Of a DNA stretch of 64,000 nucleotides, positions 11,265 through 21,213 are shown piece after piece. Position 1 is the first letter of the stretch. Every line of letters begins with the position of its first letter. This stretch comes from Siderastrea siderea. Taxonomy: Eukaryota > Cnidaria > Anthozoa > Scleractinia > Rhizangiidae. The stretch is from positions 54,133,765-54,197,764 of the forward strand of contig OZ034967.1 of the NCBI GenBank assembly GCA_964030785.1. The letters run 5' to 3'. The notes under the pieces are model-generated. The model was not told the origin of the DNA, searched no databases, and saw only the letters and a program-made list of their open reading frames with translations. Both the position numbers and the translations under genes were made by a program.

Positions 11265-14200
11265 TAGGCCACCCTGGTGTCGTCTGCTGTGACTGTGAAA
11301 ACAAGTTTGCATTCGTTTGCTGAACCCCTTCATTTGACACTGTACGTCACAGTTCTTTTGTTTTCAACAATATTGGATGATGTTGAATATGTCTGACCGA
11401 ATCCTTACAGCACGACCCACCGAAGTGTCAGCACTTCCTGGACTTTAAAATTTGTAGTACATTCGTGTGTTAGCTTCCAGCAAACCTAACCAAGACCACA
11501 AACGAACTTGAGTTTGTTTCCAAGACATTTGATCGGGTATTTACCGATCGCCGGCCATTATATCCATCCCTGACTGTTTTTCTGTTTGGCTACTTTACAA
11601 AAAGGTCTGTTAAAGACCATAAATCCCACATAGCATGCATACAAATTTTGGATACAATCTGCCATTTACCCAATTTAATTTTTCAAGATTTTTTAAAGGA
11701 CAACCCCTGGAAGAAAATTCAAAACTGACTTCCAGGCCTTTTTAATTTTCCAGGTTCTTCTAACCCTGTTAACTACTAGAAAACTGAAATTAAAAAAACA
11801 ACAACAATTGAAATGGAGAATTTCTATGTAAAACTATAATTGATATTACCGGAATTAATTGAATACAAAAATAACTTTCACTAGTACTCCTGATCCCTAA
11901 CCATTTGCAATTTGCAATGGGTGGGCAAAAAAGGCAACCTCCGCTATGGCTAGTTCCTAAGTGCTGCGTTTACGCAGTTGATTTTGATGTGACGATAGGC
12001 TTTGCTTTATGCTTTGCTCCTTTGCCGGCTCAACACGACTTTACTACTAAGAAAAAATCGTTTCTGGTTTACACTGCATGTGATGTGCAGGAGGAAATCG
12101 CACTTCAAACCGTCGCTAAAATCGCATCACAAATCGCTCGTGTAAACGGCAGTATTGTATTTTTAACCGAAGAGTAAGTAATCAACTATATTATTTCAGA
12201 TCTGACATTGAAACGTTGTAACTTTAGACGGTATAAAAATAACATAATCAGCAAAAGTTTCAGCCAAAGCTGTCTACAAACATTGAAGCCTTGCTGGTTT
12301 CTCGTCCTTATACAGAGTTGTAGGGTGGCCCCCATTAACCCTCAGAGAACCAGTTAAGGTTAAGGTCCACTTTTTACACCATCCATCTGGGACGGACCCA
12401 TTGTCACTTCTGGTACCTCAGCGGAAAGGAATACTGCATCCGCCACGATCCTGGGTGGGGGGTAGGGGGGGGGGGGGGTAGGCCTGCTTCCAATACCTGC
12501 GGACATGCTACCAACACACCCCTTTTTCCTTGACAGTACCCGCCTAAATATTGCAATATACAGAAGCAAACATTGTTCAAATTTTGCCACACCAGAGCTT
12601 GATGGAGCACCAAATCATTGCGATGGTTTACGTATTTTCATTGCGCCACCCTCAACGTCATAAACGCGCGTGGCTACACGCAAATTTGCGTACAACGAGG
12701 GCGCATTGGATATGATAGATAACCATCGAGGCGCGTAGCCCCAAAATGGTTACAATTATTTGATATCCAGCAAGCCCAAGTAGAATAATTGTTATTATTA
12801 TTATTAAAAACGCAATCACTAATTGCTATAAAATCAAGAAAGAGAAAAAAGAGAGAGAAACTCCGAGATAAAAGGGAACAAGAATCGATCGCGATCACAT
12901 GACTGACTGAAAAAGGAGCCAAAACCTTGCGAAGTGTTGCAGCGTTTCTTTGCGGAGCTGAATGAATCAATGAAACTGCTCCGAAGTGAACGTACAAGCA
13001 CAAGGTTTGGGGAAAATCTTCCAATTATCGGCTCTGAAAAGTGGTACGTGTTCGTTTTTTCCTGAAAGATTGTTGTAATCATCGTTCAAATCGGATTGAA
13101 GCTATACGATCTCACCGTTATAGCTGTGGGAGTTCAAATGAACGAGTTTGTAATCGCTCCGTTCGCACAATTCGCAACGCTGACAACGGAGCCATCATGT
13201 GTTTGTTTGATCGAACTGAAGACAAAATTAATATTTTAACTCAAATAATTTCTATGCAGCTCACTCAAACAAGACAAACGCAAACCACAAAACGCAGTTG
13301 TTCTCAGTTTAATTTAGAGCCCGTGGATCGGACGGAATGGTATAAGCAACTCTCAAACAACTGTGAAAGCGGTTCAACGTATTTTACATGACATCCAATT
13401 TGTATCTGAACATTTGAAGCTGCTGGAACACACATAGAGCCCCAAAGAGTACAGGTAAACCAGTGTCAATTTTGTGTGGTATGGCCAAAATATGTCGCCC
13501 TTTCTGGTACTGAATTTGTTCAATGCTTGTTGTTCAGACTGCTGCATGATTTTTGTACTGACTCGCCATATTTTAAGTGTGACAATTTTTTATTAAATGC
13601 TTCTCTCCCATTTTACTGTACTTTATTTTGTCTTGTCTCTATATTTCGGAGTCAAAGCCTTCCCATAAAACATACTGTTTGTGAAGTGTTTTTAAGAACA
13701 AGTGATTGATCGGGGCCATGACTTGACGATGAAAGAAACTGTAAACACTGCGCTAAATGCTTTTAAGCATTTAAATAGAAAATTAAAAATTTATATAATT
13801 TCTACAGTTTCTTTTCGTCCTAGGAAATCAAACACTGAAACAACATAGATTTGTGTCTCAGTGACGTTCAGTTGTAATTTCTTCTTAATTTAACTTCGAT
13901 ACAAAGTGATTTTTCTCTCCGGGTTGCTGGCGGAGAAAAAAAACTAAGCTCACTCTGTCGTTGACACCCCTGCCAGGTGCACGGCGCTATGTATCCCTTC
14001 TAGGTTCGTAACTTGCCCAGTAAGTAATATTCAGTACTAGGGCAGCATGAAGTTTCACTTCAACTTTTTCCTTCTCATCGACGGAAGTAGTTTTTTTTTC
14101 CTGATGTTTTTCAAGTTCTCTATTTTGTCGACGATTGATAACGCACCGCGAGAGCATTTGATTGAAAATAAAGCGCACTTTTCGCTAAATTTTGTCTTTA

Positions 14201-14295
14201 TTTTGGCCACTTCGGTAAAGGCGGACATTATCTCAGAAAACAAACGCTGAGAAATCTCGGCAAACGTTTTCTTTCCCAATTCAGTAGTTGGAATC
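11265..14295. other. Intergenic stretch, no supported gene
   Basis: Short open frames occur (11905-12177 +, 13041-13391 +, 13987-14279 -), but none shows a family motif or convincing splice context, so I do not call them. A G-run lies at about 12459-12479 and a short ATT microsatellite at about 12789-12806. The last bases are the left host flank of the Polinton. Confidence 0.35.
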
Positions 14296-14301
14296 TATGT
14301 T
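14296..14301. repeat. Polinton target site duplication, left copy
   Basis: TATGTT immediately precedes the left terminal repeat and is repeated exactly at 36264-36269. Polintons make 6-bp target duplications, so this fixes the insertion boundaries. Confidence 0.9.
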
Positions 14302-14722
14302 AGTAGTAAGTTGCGCCCAGATAGCACTCGTTCTGGCTTCTGATTGGTCGAGAGGAAATCAATGACGTCACCGGAACCGGAAGTGACCGGAAGTGTCTGG
14401 AACCGGAAGTCACGTGTTTTTAAGAGGGGAAACCGCTGACCAGGTGGAAAAAAAAGGATCGCGGGCTCATGCAACCGGAAGTCACGTGTTTTGAGATGAG
14501 AAACCGCTGGCGAGTGTGAAAAAAGGATCGTGGGCTCAAGGTGGGTTAAAACCGCTGAGAAAACGTGGGCTCCAAGTCCAAAGTCCAATTTTGGGAACGG
14601 GGGTAACCCTTGGAGTGAAAACAACACAAAATGAATAAATCACGTTTATTGTTATACGTTTGTTGACAATAACTGAGAAAATGGTTTTTTCCTGAGTGTT
14701 CCTTAATGTTTAATAGAGGGTC
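14302..14722. repeat. Left terminal inverted repeat with CRE, ETS and E-box motifs
   Basis: The repeat is inverted at 35843-36263 with the same 421-bp length and few differences. It contains an inverted CCAAT box (ATTGG, 14343-14347), a perfect CRE (TGACGTCA, 14363-14370), CCGGAAGT ETS-type sites at 14377, 14387, 14403 and 14475, and CACGTG E-boxes at 14411 and 14483. A unit of about 70 bp beginning ACCGGAAGTCACGTG is repeated in tandem. A minus-strand AATAAA at 14645-14650 could serve as the PolB polyadenylation signal. In adenoviruses, terminal repeats act as both replication origin and enhancer; the same double role is inferred here. Confidence 0.85.
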
Positions 14723-14913
14723 CCCACCATTGTTTTTGACATCGAGTTATTCTTCGCCATTGGTTGTTGTCACGGATCCATTGTTGTAATTGACGTCGAT
14801 ATGATTGATTTCTGTTCAAAGGTATGGCAAAGGAACTGTAGAATGGGGGTGGTGGTGGTGGCGCCCAATGTTCTCGATCACAGTGATCACAATCGACGAT
14901 CTTGTTTGGGCTT

Positions 14914-17900
14914 TCACTGGTAGCCATAGGGGTAGGTGTTGAAGGTGCGGGGATCGATGACTCTTTTGTCATACACCAAGCGATACCATTTGTGTTGGGG
15001 TTGAGTGAGCAAGGTGTAGTTTTTCGGTTCCCGGACAATGTGGTGACTTTTGGTGACTTGGATTTCCCGTGGTTTGGGAAGGGGTCTTTGTATTTCATCT
15101 TGGACATTCTGACGCATGACGTCGTAATTCAACTGGGTGTGTCCTTCACTGTTGAGTCGGAAGCCTCTGACCTTGCATTCAACCTTTCCCTTATTAGTAG
15201 TATACCCGTAGTTCTTGGGTCCTCCGCTGACAAATTCTTGGATGTATTCATCGTCCTCTAATTCGGAGGCGAAGTCCCCTAGATAGGAACCCAAGGTAGG
15301 TTGGAATTGAGTGGGTGTTTCCTCCAGGTAGATGACAGAGTCGGCGTCAAAGTAAAGGACTCTCTCCCCTAAGGCTTCCAGGGCGTCATACAATTTAAGG
15401 CGGGCGTGGCAGGTGGTGAAGCAGGCCACAAAAATGTTGAGGTTGGGTGACACGCGGATGTCCTCTTTTTGGTTTTGGTAATGCACCTCAACCATGTGGT
15501 TGTTGATCACGGACACGTGACGTACGTCTAAGGCATCGGTATCTAAGAAACGGTGGAAGGCATGAGGATCATCAAAGGTTTGGATTTGGGTCTTGTTGAG
15601 GCGTTGTCCAAACTTGCCCCACATGGAGTTCAACATCAGCTTAGCTAGGGTACGCAGGCCTGGGTTCTTTTTGATGTTGTTGTATTCTAACTGGATACCC
15701 TCCTTCTCGTTGAAATCCTGAATGTATTTCCTTTTTTCTTCTTCGGACATGTTTTGTTTAGGCCACCCACTAGCTTCTTGTTTGATTTTAAGCCAGGTGT
15801 TGACATAATCGGCGAAGAGGCCCTCACAGGTTTCTTCAAAATGCCAGACTTCATAGATGTATTGGACTTGGTACCCCAATTCGACGGCTTTGACTAATTC
15901 GGGACTGCACCAGGTACTGGTGAGGGCGCGTTGTTCGTCGGGGTGAGGGCAATGATAGGATCTGTCCAAAAGAGGTTTGGCCATTTCTTCTTCCACACAA
16001 CGGGCACAGAGGGGAAAGAGCAGTTTGTCGTCATGACGGTAAGGCAGCACGGGATGGTACAATTCACGGGGAGGCAGGACTTTGCATTGGATTAGTCCAA
16101 AGTACTGGTGTATGTCAGTGTGACCCGGTTGAGAAAGGATGGTGGGATGTCCTTTGGGGTAGGTGGAGGTCTTGTTCACCCACGGGTACAAGGAGGTGAC
16201 ATCGATGTAGTGAATTTTTTGGCCGGGGGTGATATGATGGTAGAGTTTGATGGCATTGGTACGACCTCCACAGAAAGCGTCCCGAGGTTGAAGAGGTTGG
16301 ATAAAGTTGAGTTCCCGGACGAAGGAGTCGATCTCTGGTTGGGTTTTTAGGAGGTGGTCCCATTCACATCCCCACATTTGAATGACGTTGTACCCTTGCT
16401 TCGTAAGCTTTTGGACTTTGTCTTGGGTGACGTCATAGAGGTCCTGCATGGTTCGATCATAGTTGCGGGGATGTTTTTCGTAGCGATGGGGATAACAGGT
16501 AGGGCATCCGTGGGTGAAACACCCTTGAAATTCGTAGACGGTGTGGGTGTCGGGGCAATAACCATCCACATGGATCTGGGTCCCGGGGATCTTATACTCG
16601 CCTTCATTTCGGACATGTTGAATGTACTGGTGATGATGAGGCTCTGGATTGGCACTGGCCAAGAGATCGGTGGGGGTGAGATCTTGGAGGGTGCGTTGAC
16701 GTAGTTGGTGATCGCACCAGGTTAGCCATTGAAGGGCTGGGAGGGACTGATTGATGTTGTTTCTCCACCCCTTATGACCGGCGGGTTCACTGGCAATACT
16801 GTTCGGGATCATCCGGTTCATACGTAAATCTCGATTACAAGCGGAGGCAATGGTGACGTGATCGAAGGGATTGAAGCCTGTTAAGTCTTCAAACATGCGT
16901 TTGAAAGTCAGACATCCTTGTTTGAGGAGTCGTACATCGGAGCTGCAATAGTCCAACAACTCTTTTTGGAAATGAAACACCACACCCTGGTCGCGTTGTT
17001 CTTGATGCCAGGTTTCGAAGGCTTGTCTTCCTTCGAGTGACATGGTCTCAGGCATGTAGTAATCGCGTGAGGGGAGGATGCCCACGTAGTTTTGATGCTC
17101 ATCACCGGGTACGTTGAACTTGTGGGGGAAATACCCTTTGCAGAGTTCTGTCAAGCCAAAGGTTTTGGGAAACGCGGAGAGGGGCATCTGGAAGAAACTC
17201 ATCGAATCAATGAACCGGATGCGGTCATGCTTGATCTCTAAGAGTTTACATCCGTTGCGGAGTTGTTGGACGATGCGGTTGTCACTATAGTATTCTTGGA
17301 TGATAAAGTACCCATCGTACCCTTGAAAATTATGAGCGATGACATTGACTTGACGGGTATCGTGAAGAGTCAAGGTATCCAACCATTCCAGAAAGTCACG
17401 GATACAAGTGGGACCTGGGAAAGGCTTGGGTTCATTGTTGTCTTCGGTTTCGGCCACGACGAGATTCGCAATGTGTTTTTCGTGGGGTTGCATGGCTTCG
17501 ATATCAAAGAAGACGTGTAAGGGAGGCAGGTCTTCCTCCTCGTCCTCGGAGGAGGCATGGGGTTCCGCGGCGGCGGCACCTCGTTTGGCGCGAGGACCTT
17601 TTTGACGGGTCCTCTTTCTCTTCTTTTGGTCTTGAGGTTTGGGGGCTTTTTGTATGAAACAACGGTGTTTGTCGGCGTGGACGTACTGATGACAAGAAGG
17701 GCAATCCACGTGCCAACAATGGTGACGTTGAATGCGGGACAAGCCCACATTTTGTTGATAACAGTCAGGGCATCGGTGTCGTTGAGAGCACACGGAGGAC
17801 TGGAGGTCCGTGGCGGGTTTGCCCGCGTGGGTCTTGCTGGCATGGGCTTCCAAACACGTGGGTCCGAAAAAGTCCCGATGACACGACTCGCAACGTTGAG

Positions 17901-19098
17901 TGGCTTTGAGGTGTCGGGGGTAAGCATGTTGAAAGTCTGGACAATCTTTCTGTCGACAGGCTCCGCACAACTTGTTTTTGGTGCATCGATACAGTCCCTC
18001 ATGGTCATAGGGTTTCCAACAATCCGCACACACATAACTGGACCCGAAAAATCCGGGTAGACGAGTGATCACGTCGTAATGGTCTTGGTTGTGCAGTAGG
18101 ATCAGTTGTTTGTCTCGTAGGGGTCCAAACGTCGTGATGTGGAACGATCGCTGTGCATCCACCAGGATGATCTGGTAACCGGTGAGGGAGGGGGCTTGAC
18201 TGAATTGGGTCAAGGCATCATAGCCACATGGACCCCAGGGTACCTTGGCTTCATCCTGGAGGTCCCAAGCTAGGGTTCTCTGCAGGGATTTTCCTTGTCG
18301 AATGCTGCTCCATTTCGGGTGCTGGTCCACGCGAGCTTTGGCGACCACGAGGGCTCTGGCGCAACAGAGTTGATCGTCGTTGGTAATCCGGATGATGGAT
18401 TTGGAATTTTTTCTCAACAGGTCCATGGTGGGATGACCTGGTTTCCCACGACGGGGTTTGCCGGTGCCTTGAGGAGCATGATGGACTTGAGTGATGGAGA
18501 CTTGAAAGGAATCGTCCATTTCAAATTGTTCGTTGCTGTTGAGGGCTTGGGGTAAACGTTGGAACAGAGCTTCCACACGCTCTGTGTCTCGACGCCATTC
18601 ACCTGCACGTAATCCCCACCCCTGAAAATTATTGTGCAGGCGATCGGATGCTATTGTAAAGTAGAGTCGATCTTGATCGTGGAGGTCGGGGGTGGTGGTT
18701 AACACTTGATCGACGGCTCGACGTAATCCATCTTGGAGAGCTTGGGTAATATTTTGACCCGGAATCAAGGTCCCCCTTTGACGTAACTGGGTCTTGAAAT
18801 GACGTTCTTGTACCCCCATGCGATCACTCTTCCGATTCACAAAAGGTTCTAAGTCAAATTGGAAGGTAACTTGCGCAGAGGGATCCAATCCACCCCCACT
18901 TTGTTCCCATTGGTCCAAGGCCTCTTCACAAATGTCGTCGTCACTGTCCGCCATGTTTTCGGTGCAAATCAAAGGTCCCACACAGGAATTTGTGTCGTCT
19001 TCTGAATCACTTATCTCCAAACCAAGCATTGACATGATCTCACGACGTGTAGCGAGGTCGCTTGGCCCCGCCACATTGTCGTCTTCGTGAGAGGACAT
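14914..19098 (-). CDS. PolB: Protein-primed family B DNA polymerase
   Basis: This would replicate the element from protein-primed ends. The open frame extends to 19152 only through a TTG codon. I choose the ATG at 19098 (MSSHEDDNVAGP), because a TATAAAA box lies at 19137-19143; this gives 1394 residues. Order (ATG numbering): Cys/His zinc-binding region at about 356-480; exonuclease motifs FFDIEAM (about 530), NFQGYDGYF (about 590) and YCSSDVRLL (about 717); a nuclease-like insert around VYEFQGCFTHGCPTC (about 855); polymerase motif A DVTSLYP (about 966), motif B KLMLNSMWGKFGQR (about 1153) and motif C YFDADSV (about 1249), a variant of the usual Y-x-D-T-D-S. A C-terminal fragment is duplicated in the right arm at 35606-35842. 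It diverges from the early locus. The catalytic acidic residues are present. Confidence 0.95.
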   Translation of the reverse strand: MSSHEDDNVAGPSDLATRREIMSMLGLEISDSEDDTNSCVGPLICTENMADSDDDICEEALDQWEQSGGGLDPSAQVTFQFDLEPFVNRKSDRMGVQERHFKTQLRQRGTLIPGQNITQALQDGLRRAVDQVLTTTPDLHDQDRLYFTIASDRLHNNFQGWGLRAGEWRRDTERVEALFQRLPQALNSNEQFEMDDSFQVSITQVHHAPQGTGKPRRGKPGHPTMDLLRKNSKSIIRITNDDQLCCARALVVAKARVDQHPKWSSIRQGKSLQRTLAWDLQDEAKVPWGPCGYDALTQFSQAPSLTGYQIILVDAQRSFHITTFGPLRDKQLILLHNQDHYDVITRLPGFFGSSYVCADCWKPYDHEGLYRCTKNKLCGACRQKDCPDFQHAYPRHLKATQRCESCHRDFFGPTCLEAHASKTHAGKPATDLQSSVCSQRHRCPDCYQQNVGLSRIQRHHCWHVDCPSCHQYVHADKHRCFIQKAPKPQDQKKRKRTRQKGPRAKRGAAAAEPHASSEDEEEDLPPLHVFFDIEAMQPHEKHIANLVVAETEDNNEPKPFPGPTCIRDFLEWLDTLTLHDTRQVNVIAHNFQGYDGYFIIQEYYSDNRIVQQLRNGCKLLEIKHDRIRFIDSMSFFQMPLSAFPKTFGLTELCKGYFPHKFNVPGDEHQNYVGILPSRDYYMPETMSLEGRQAFETWHQEQRDQGVVFHFQKELLDYCSSDVRLLKQGCLTFKRMFEDLTGFNPFDHVTIASACNRDLRMNRMIPNSIASEPAGHKGWRNNINQSLPALQWLTWCDHQLRQRTLQDLTPTDLLASANPEPHHHQYIQHVRNEGEYKIPGTQIHVDGYCPDTHTVYEFQGCFTHGCPTCYPHRYEKHPRNYDRTMQDLYDVTQDKVQKLTKQGYNVIQMWGCEWDHLLKTQPEIDSFVRELNFIQPLQPRDAFCGGRTNAIKLYHHITPGQKIHYIDVTSLYPWVNKTSTYPKGHPTILSQPGHTDIHQYFGLIQCKVLPPRELYHPVLPYRHDDKLLFPLCARCVEEEMAKPLLDRSYHCPHPDEQRALTSTWCSPELVKAVELGYQVQYIYEVWHFEETCEGLFADYVNTWLKIKQEASGWPKQNMSEEEKRKYIQDFNEKEGIQLEYNNIKKNPGLRTLAKLMLNSMWGKFGQRLNKTQIQTFDDPHAFHRFLDTDALDVRHVSVINNHMVEVHYQNQKEDIRVSPNLNIFVACFTTCHARLKLYDALEALGERVLYFDADSVIYLEETPTQFQPTLGSYLGDFASELEDDEYIQEFVSGGPKNYGYTTNKGKVECKVRGFRLNSEGHTQLNYDVMRQNVQDEIQRPLPKPREIQVTKSHHIVREPKNYTLLTQPQHKWYRLVYDKRVIDPRTFNTYPYGYQ

Positions 19099-19330
19099 GA
19101 TCAGATGAACTGGCTGGAGGTCGGGGTTCGTTTTTTTTTTATAGAGAACCAAAATGTCACGTGGGAGGGGAAGGAGCCAATGACCTTACCCGGACACAGG
19201 GTGTCCTAGGGAGGGGTGGGACGGGGTGGGGGGACCCCCCTCCCCCCTCTCTAGTTAGGGTCCATGGTGCATCACGGGAACGAATGAGAGACTATAAAAC
19301 AGATCGCCCCTCGAGGTCAGTCGTCTCAAG
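19099..19330. promoter_or_regulatory. Divergent PolB/early promoter
   Basis: A minus-strand TATAAAA (19137-19143) sits about 40 nt before the PolB ATG. A plus-strand TATAAAA (19293-19299) sits about 32 nt before the ATG at 19331. Between them are CACGTG (19157-19162), an inverted CCAAT motif (CCAAT near 19179) and a G/C-run block (GGGGTGGGGGGACCCCCCTC) with G-quadruplex potential. The same promoter is duplicated at 34700-34860 in the opposite orientation. Confidence 0.75.
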
Positions 19331-19732
19331 ATGGACTCTAGTCTAGACAACCTGTTGAAAGATTCCGAGAAGTTTGAAGTGGAACACATTTTAGATGAGG
19401 TTAAGGAGTGGGTGCTCGACGACGGAGACATCCGGGAGTTTGGGGAAGCGCTGCTTGAGGAAAGGAGGAAAAGGAGGCAGCTCGCCCAAGCAGCCCAAGC
19501 AGCACGCCACAAGTACATGGAAGAGCACTGGAACCCGGGCTGCTACCCGCAATTCACCACCGAGTGGTACATCCGGGGCCTCGACTTCTGTTGGACAAAC
19601 TGGCATCACCAATTCAAGAGGCCCCGGACACCCCCACCAGCACCGCCCCCCTCGCCCGAGGTCTCCCGAAAGGTGCAGCCAATGCGGTCACCAAGCCCCC
19701 ACGAGCTCCCGACAAAGCGACGACGACGATGA
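19331..19732 (+). CDS. Early protein A, unrecognised
   Basis: The ATG lies directly downstream of a TATA box and gives 133 residues. The N-terminus is acidic (MDSSLDNLLKDSEKFEVEHI), followed by a charged helix (EALLEERRKRRQL) and an aromatic segment (YIRGLDFCWTNWHHQF). The tail is Pro-rich and basic, ending KRRRR, which would suit nuclear localisation. It overlaps ORF B in another frame. Position next to PolB and opposite the late genes suggests an early regulatory role, but I recognise no family. Splicing of this first exon into ORF B is possible, and I could not settle it. Confidence 0.55.
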   Translation: MDSSLDNLLKDSEKFEVEHILDEVKEWVLDDGDIREFGEALLEERRKRRQLAQAAQAARHKYMEEHWNPGCYPQFTTEWYIRGLDFCWTNWHHQFKRPRTPPPAPPPSPEVSRKVQPMRSPSPHELPTKRRRR

Positions 19733-20510
19733 TGATGAATTGACGAAGCTGTTGGCCTTTCGTGCGCGACGACGGGCCACTCAAGCCAGGTACCGGGCCA
19801 GGCATCCTGAGCGAGTAGCCGAGCAGAGACGACGGTACCGGGAGAGGTACCGCGACCGAGTAGCCGAGCAGAGACGACGGTACCAGGCCATACATCCCGA
19901 CCGAATAGTCGAGGAGAGACGACGGTATCACAAGAAGTATGACGCCCGACGACGTGAGGCCGTGAGAAAGTACTATGCCGCCCATGCAGAACGACTCCGG
20001 GAGCACAAAAGGCAATTTTACCGATCGGAAGCAGGTCAACGGTGGCAGAAAGAATACCTGGCGAGAAAGCGTGAGAGCTCGGCCCTCTTACGTCAACAAA
20101 GAGGACCCGCGACCCAAAAGAGAACGTTGGATAAAATCCAGGCGTTAGGGCCACTAAAACTAACGGTCACGTTGGAGGATTTTATGACGGACTTTCATGA
20201 TTCCCTCTCGCCCAGCCCGGAGGATTCTCTAGATCAACCTGGTACCCTCATGGACATGGATTCAGAGGTCTTTCATCCTCTGGATCATTCCGTATGTGAC
20301 GAATCTTCTTGTGACATGTGGGACGATGGGAAGGGATTTTTAGACAATTTACTCGATGACTTGTCGTCATCATCGGACGACTCTTTGTTGGACAATGTAC
20401 TCGAGGAGCTCGATGACTTGCCGTCATTGGACGACGCTTTCTTGGACTTTTTAACTGACATGATGCAGGAGGAGGATCCTTCGTTTGATTTGGATGACTT
20501 TGTCAGTTAA
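19395..20510 (+). CDS. Early protein B: basic repeat region plus acidic tail
   Basis: The open frame has 371 codons from the ATG at 19395. Its first 105 or so codons overlap early protein A and may not be translated in this frame; an acceptor near 19.7 kb could join protein A's start to this frame. Residues about 120-225 are strongly basic with a repeated pattern (HPERVAEQRRRYRERY, then YRDRVAEQRRRYQAIHPDR). From about 260 the sequence becomes Asp/Ser-rich with hydrophobic steps (FLDNLLDDLSSSSDDSLLDN, ending FDLDDFVS), like an acidic activation domain. A basic region joined to an acidic tail suggests a transcription activator. That is inference; no family was recognised. Confidence 0.6.
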   Translation: MRLRSGCSTTETSGSLGKRCLRKGGKGGSSPKQPKQHATSTWKSTGTRAATRNSPPSGTSGASTSVGQTGITNSRGPGHPHQHRPPRPRSPERCSQCGHQAPTSSRQSDDDDDDELTKLLAFRARRRATQARYRARHPERVAEQRRRYRERYRDRVAEQRRRYQAIHPDRIVEERRRYHKKYDARRREAVRKYYAAHAERLREHKRQFYRSEAGQRWQKEYLARKRESSALLRQQRGPATQKRTLDKIQALGPLKLTVTLEDFMTDFHDSLSPSPEDSLDQPGTLMDMDSEVFHPLDHSVCDESSCDMWDDGKGFLDNLLDDLSSSSDDSLLDNVLEELDDLPSLDDAFLDFLTDMMQEEDPSFDLDDFVS

Positions 20511-20850
20511 ACCCCCTCGTCTTTGTATTTTTGGCAGAACATTGAATCGTCTCAGTATTTGGTAGAACATTCGTTTCAGTATTTGGAAGAACATCCGTCT
20601 CAGTATTTGGCAGAACATTCGTATTAGTATTTTTGACAGAACAATGAACTTGACAACTCATGAATCAAATGACACAAGTGACATTGTTTTTATTTTATCA
20701 GGATTAATGTTGTCTACACCACAATGGGTTTTGTCTCGCAAATCCTGTTTGAGACTCAACACGAACTACAGAAGAACAGACTGCAGAATAACAATACCAA
20801 TGAGACATTTTCATTTTTTACTCAACATGTGATGATTTGTTATTAAATGT
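20511..20850. repeat. 3' region with five 24-bp tandem repeats
   Basis: About 20519-20646 holds five variants of CGTCTCAGTATTTGGCAGAACATT directly after the stop of early protein B. The rest to 20850 separates two convergent genes; ATTAAA at about 20841 may be a polyadenylation signal. Confidence 0.7.
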
Positions 20851-21210
20851 TTACAATTTTAAACGTTTCTTGGCTTGCATGATTTTCTTGACCACCCGTT
20901 CCGTCTTGTTTTTCTTGCCTGGTAATCGATCAATGGCTTGGATCATCTTGGTATCGGCTTTCCATTTATCTTGCAAATTCTTAGCACGGCTGTAATCAAT
21001 GTCGTGTTGCTTAGCAATCTGGTCCAAGCGATTGATCCCGGGATCCCCACGTTTCAGACGTTTGGCCAAATGGGTGCCAGGGCCCATGTACTGATAACCG
21101 GGCCAATGAAATTCTTTGCCAGTTTTCGCAATCCATTTTTGGACATCCAAGGCCCCTCCTCGTTGGGGGCGTTTCCGTTTAATACCCCTTCTCCTCCTCT
21201 TGGCGGGCAT
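20851..21210 (-). CDS. Parvovirus-type phospholipase A2 virion protein
   Basis: The product has 119 residues. A basic N-terminus runs to a PQRGGAL motif (residues 15-21) that looks like a protease processing site. The PLA2 core follows: calcium-loop-like YMGPGT (41-46), then RLDQIAKQHDIDYSRAK (61-77) with the His-Asp catalytic pair at 69-70. This matches the parvovirus VP1u pattern (YxGPG then D-x-x-A-x-x-HD-x-x-Y). In parvoviruses the enzyme breaches the endosomal membrane during entry; a similar virion role is inferred. The tail is basic. It is the most promoter-distal of the minus-strand late genes and its stop faces the early locus. Confidence 0.85.
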   Translation of the reverse strand: MPAKRRRRGIKRKRPQRGGALDVQKWIAKTGKEFHWPGYQYMGPGTHLAKRLKRGDPGINRLDQIAKQHDIDYSRAKNLQDKWKADTKMIQAIDRLPGKKNKTERVVKKIMQAKKRLKL

Positions 21211-21213
21211 GTT

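Noticed and set aside
11905..12177. 90-codon plus-strand frame
   Set aside because: It has no family motif, splice context or neighbour support, although it is followed by a GTAAGT-like sequence.
14703..15107. 134-codon minus-strand frame at the PolB 3' end
   Set aside because: It is an alternate frame over PolB; its similarity to the right-arm frame at 35612 simply reflects duplicated PolB DNA.
19099..19152. Upstream extension of PolB
   Set aside because: It begins with TTG, and the TATA box lies inside it, so the ATG at 19098 is the better start.
19331..20510. LxCxE retinoblastoma-binding motif in early proteins
   Set aside because: Only near-misses are present (SVCDE in early protein B, LYCGN in the 171-residue right-arm protein); none meets the motif.
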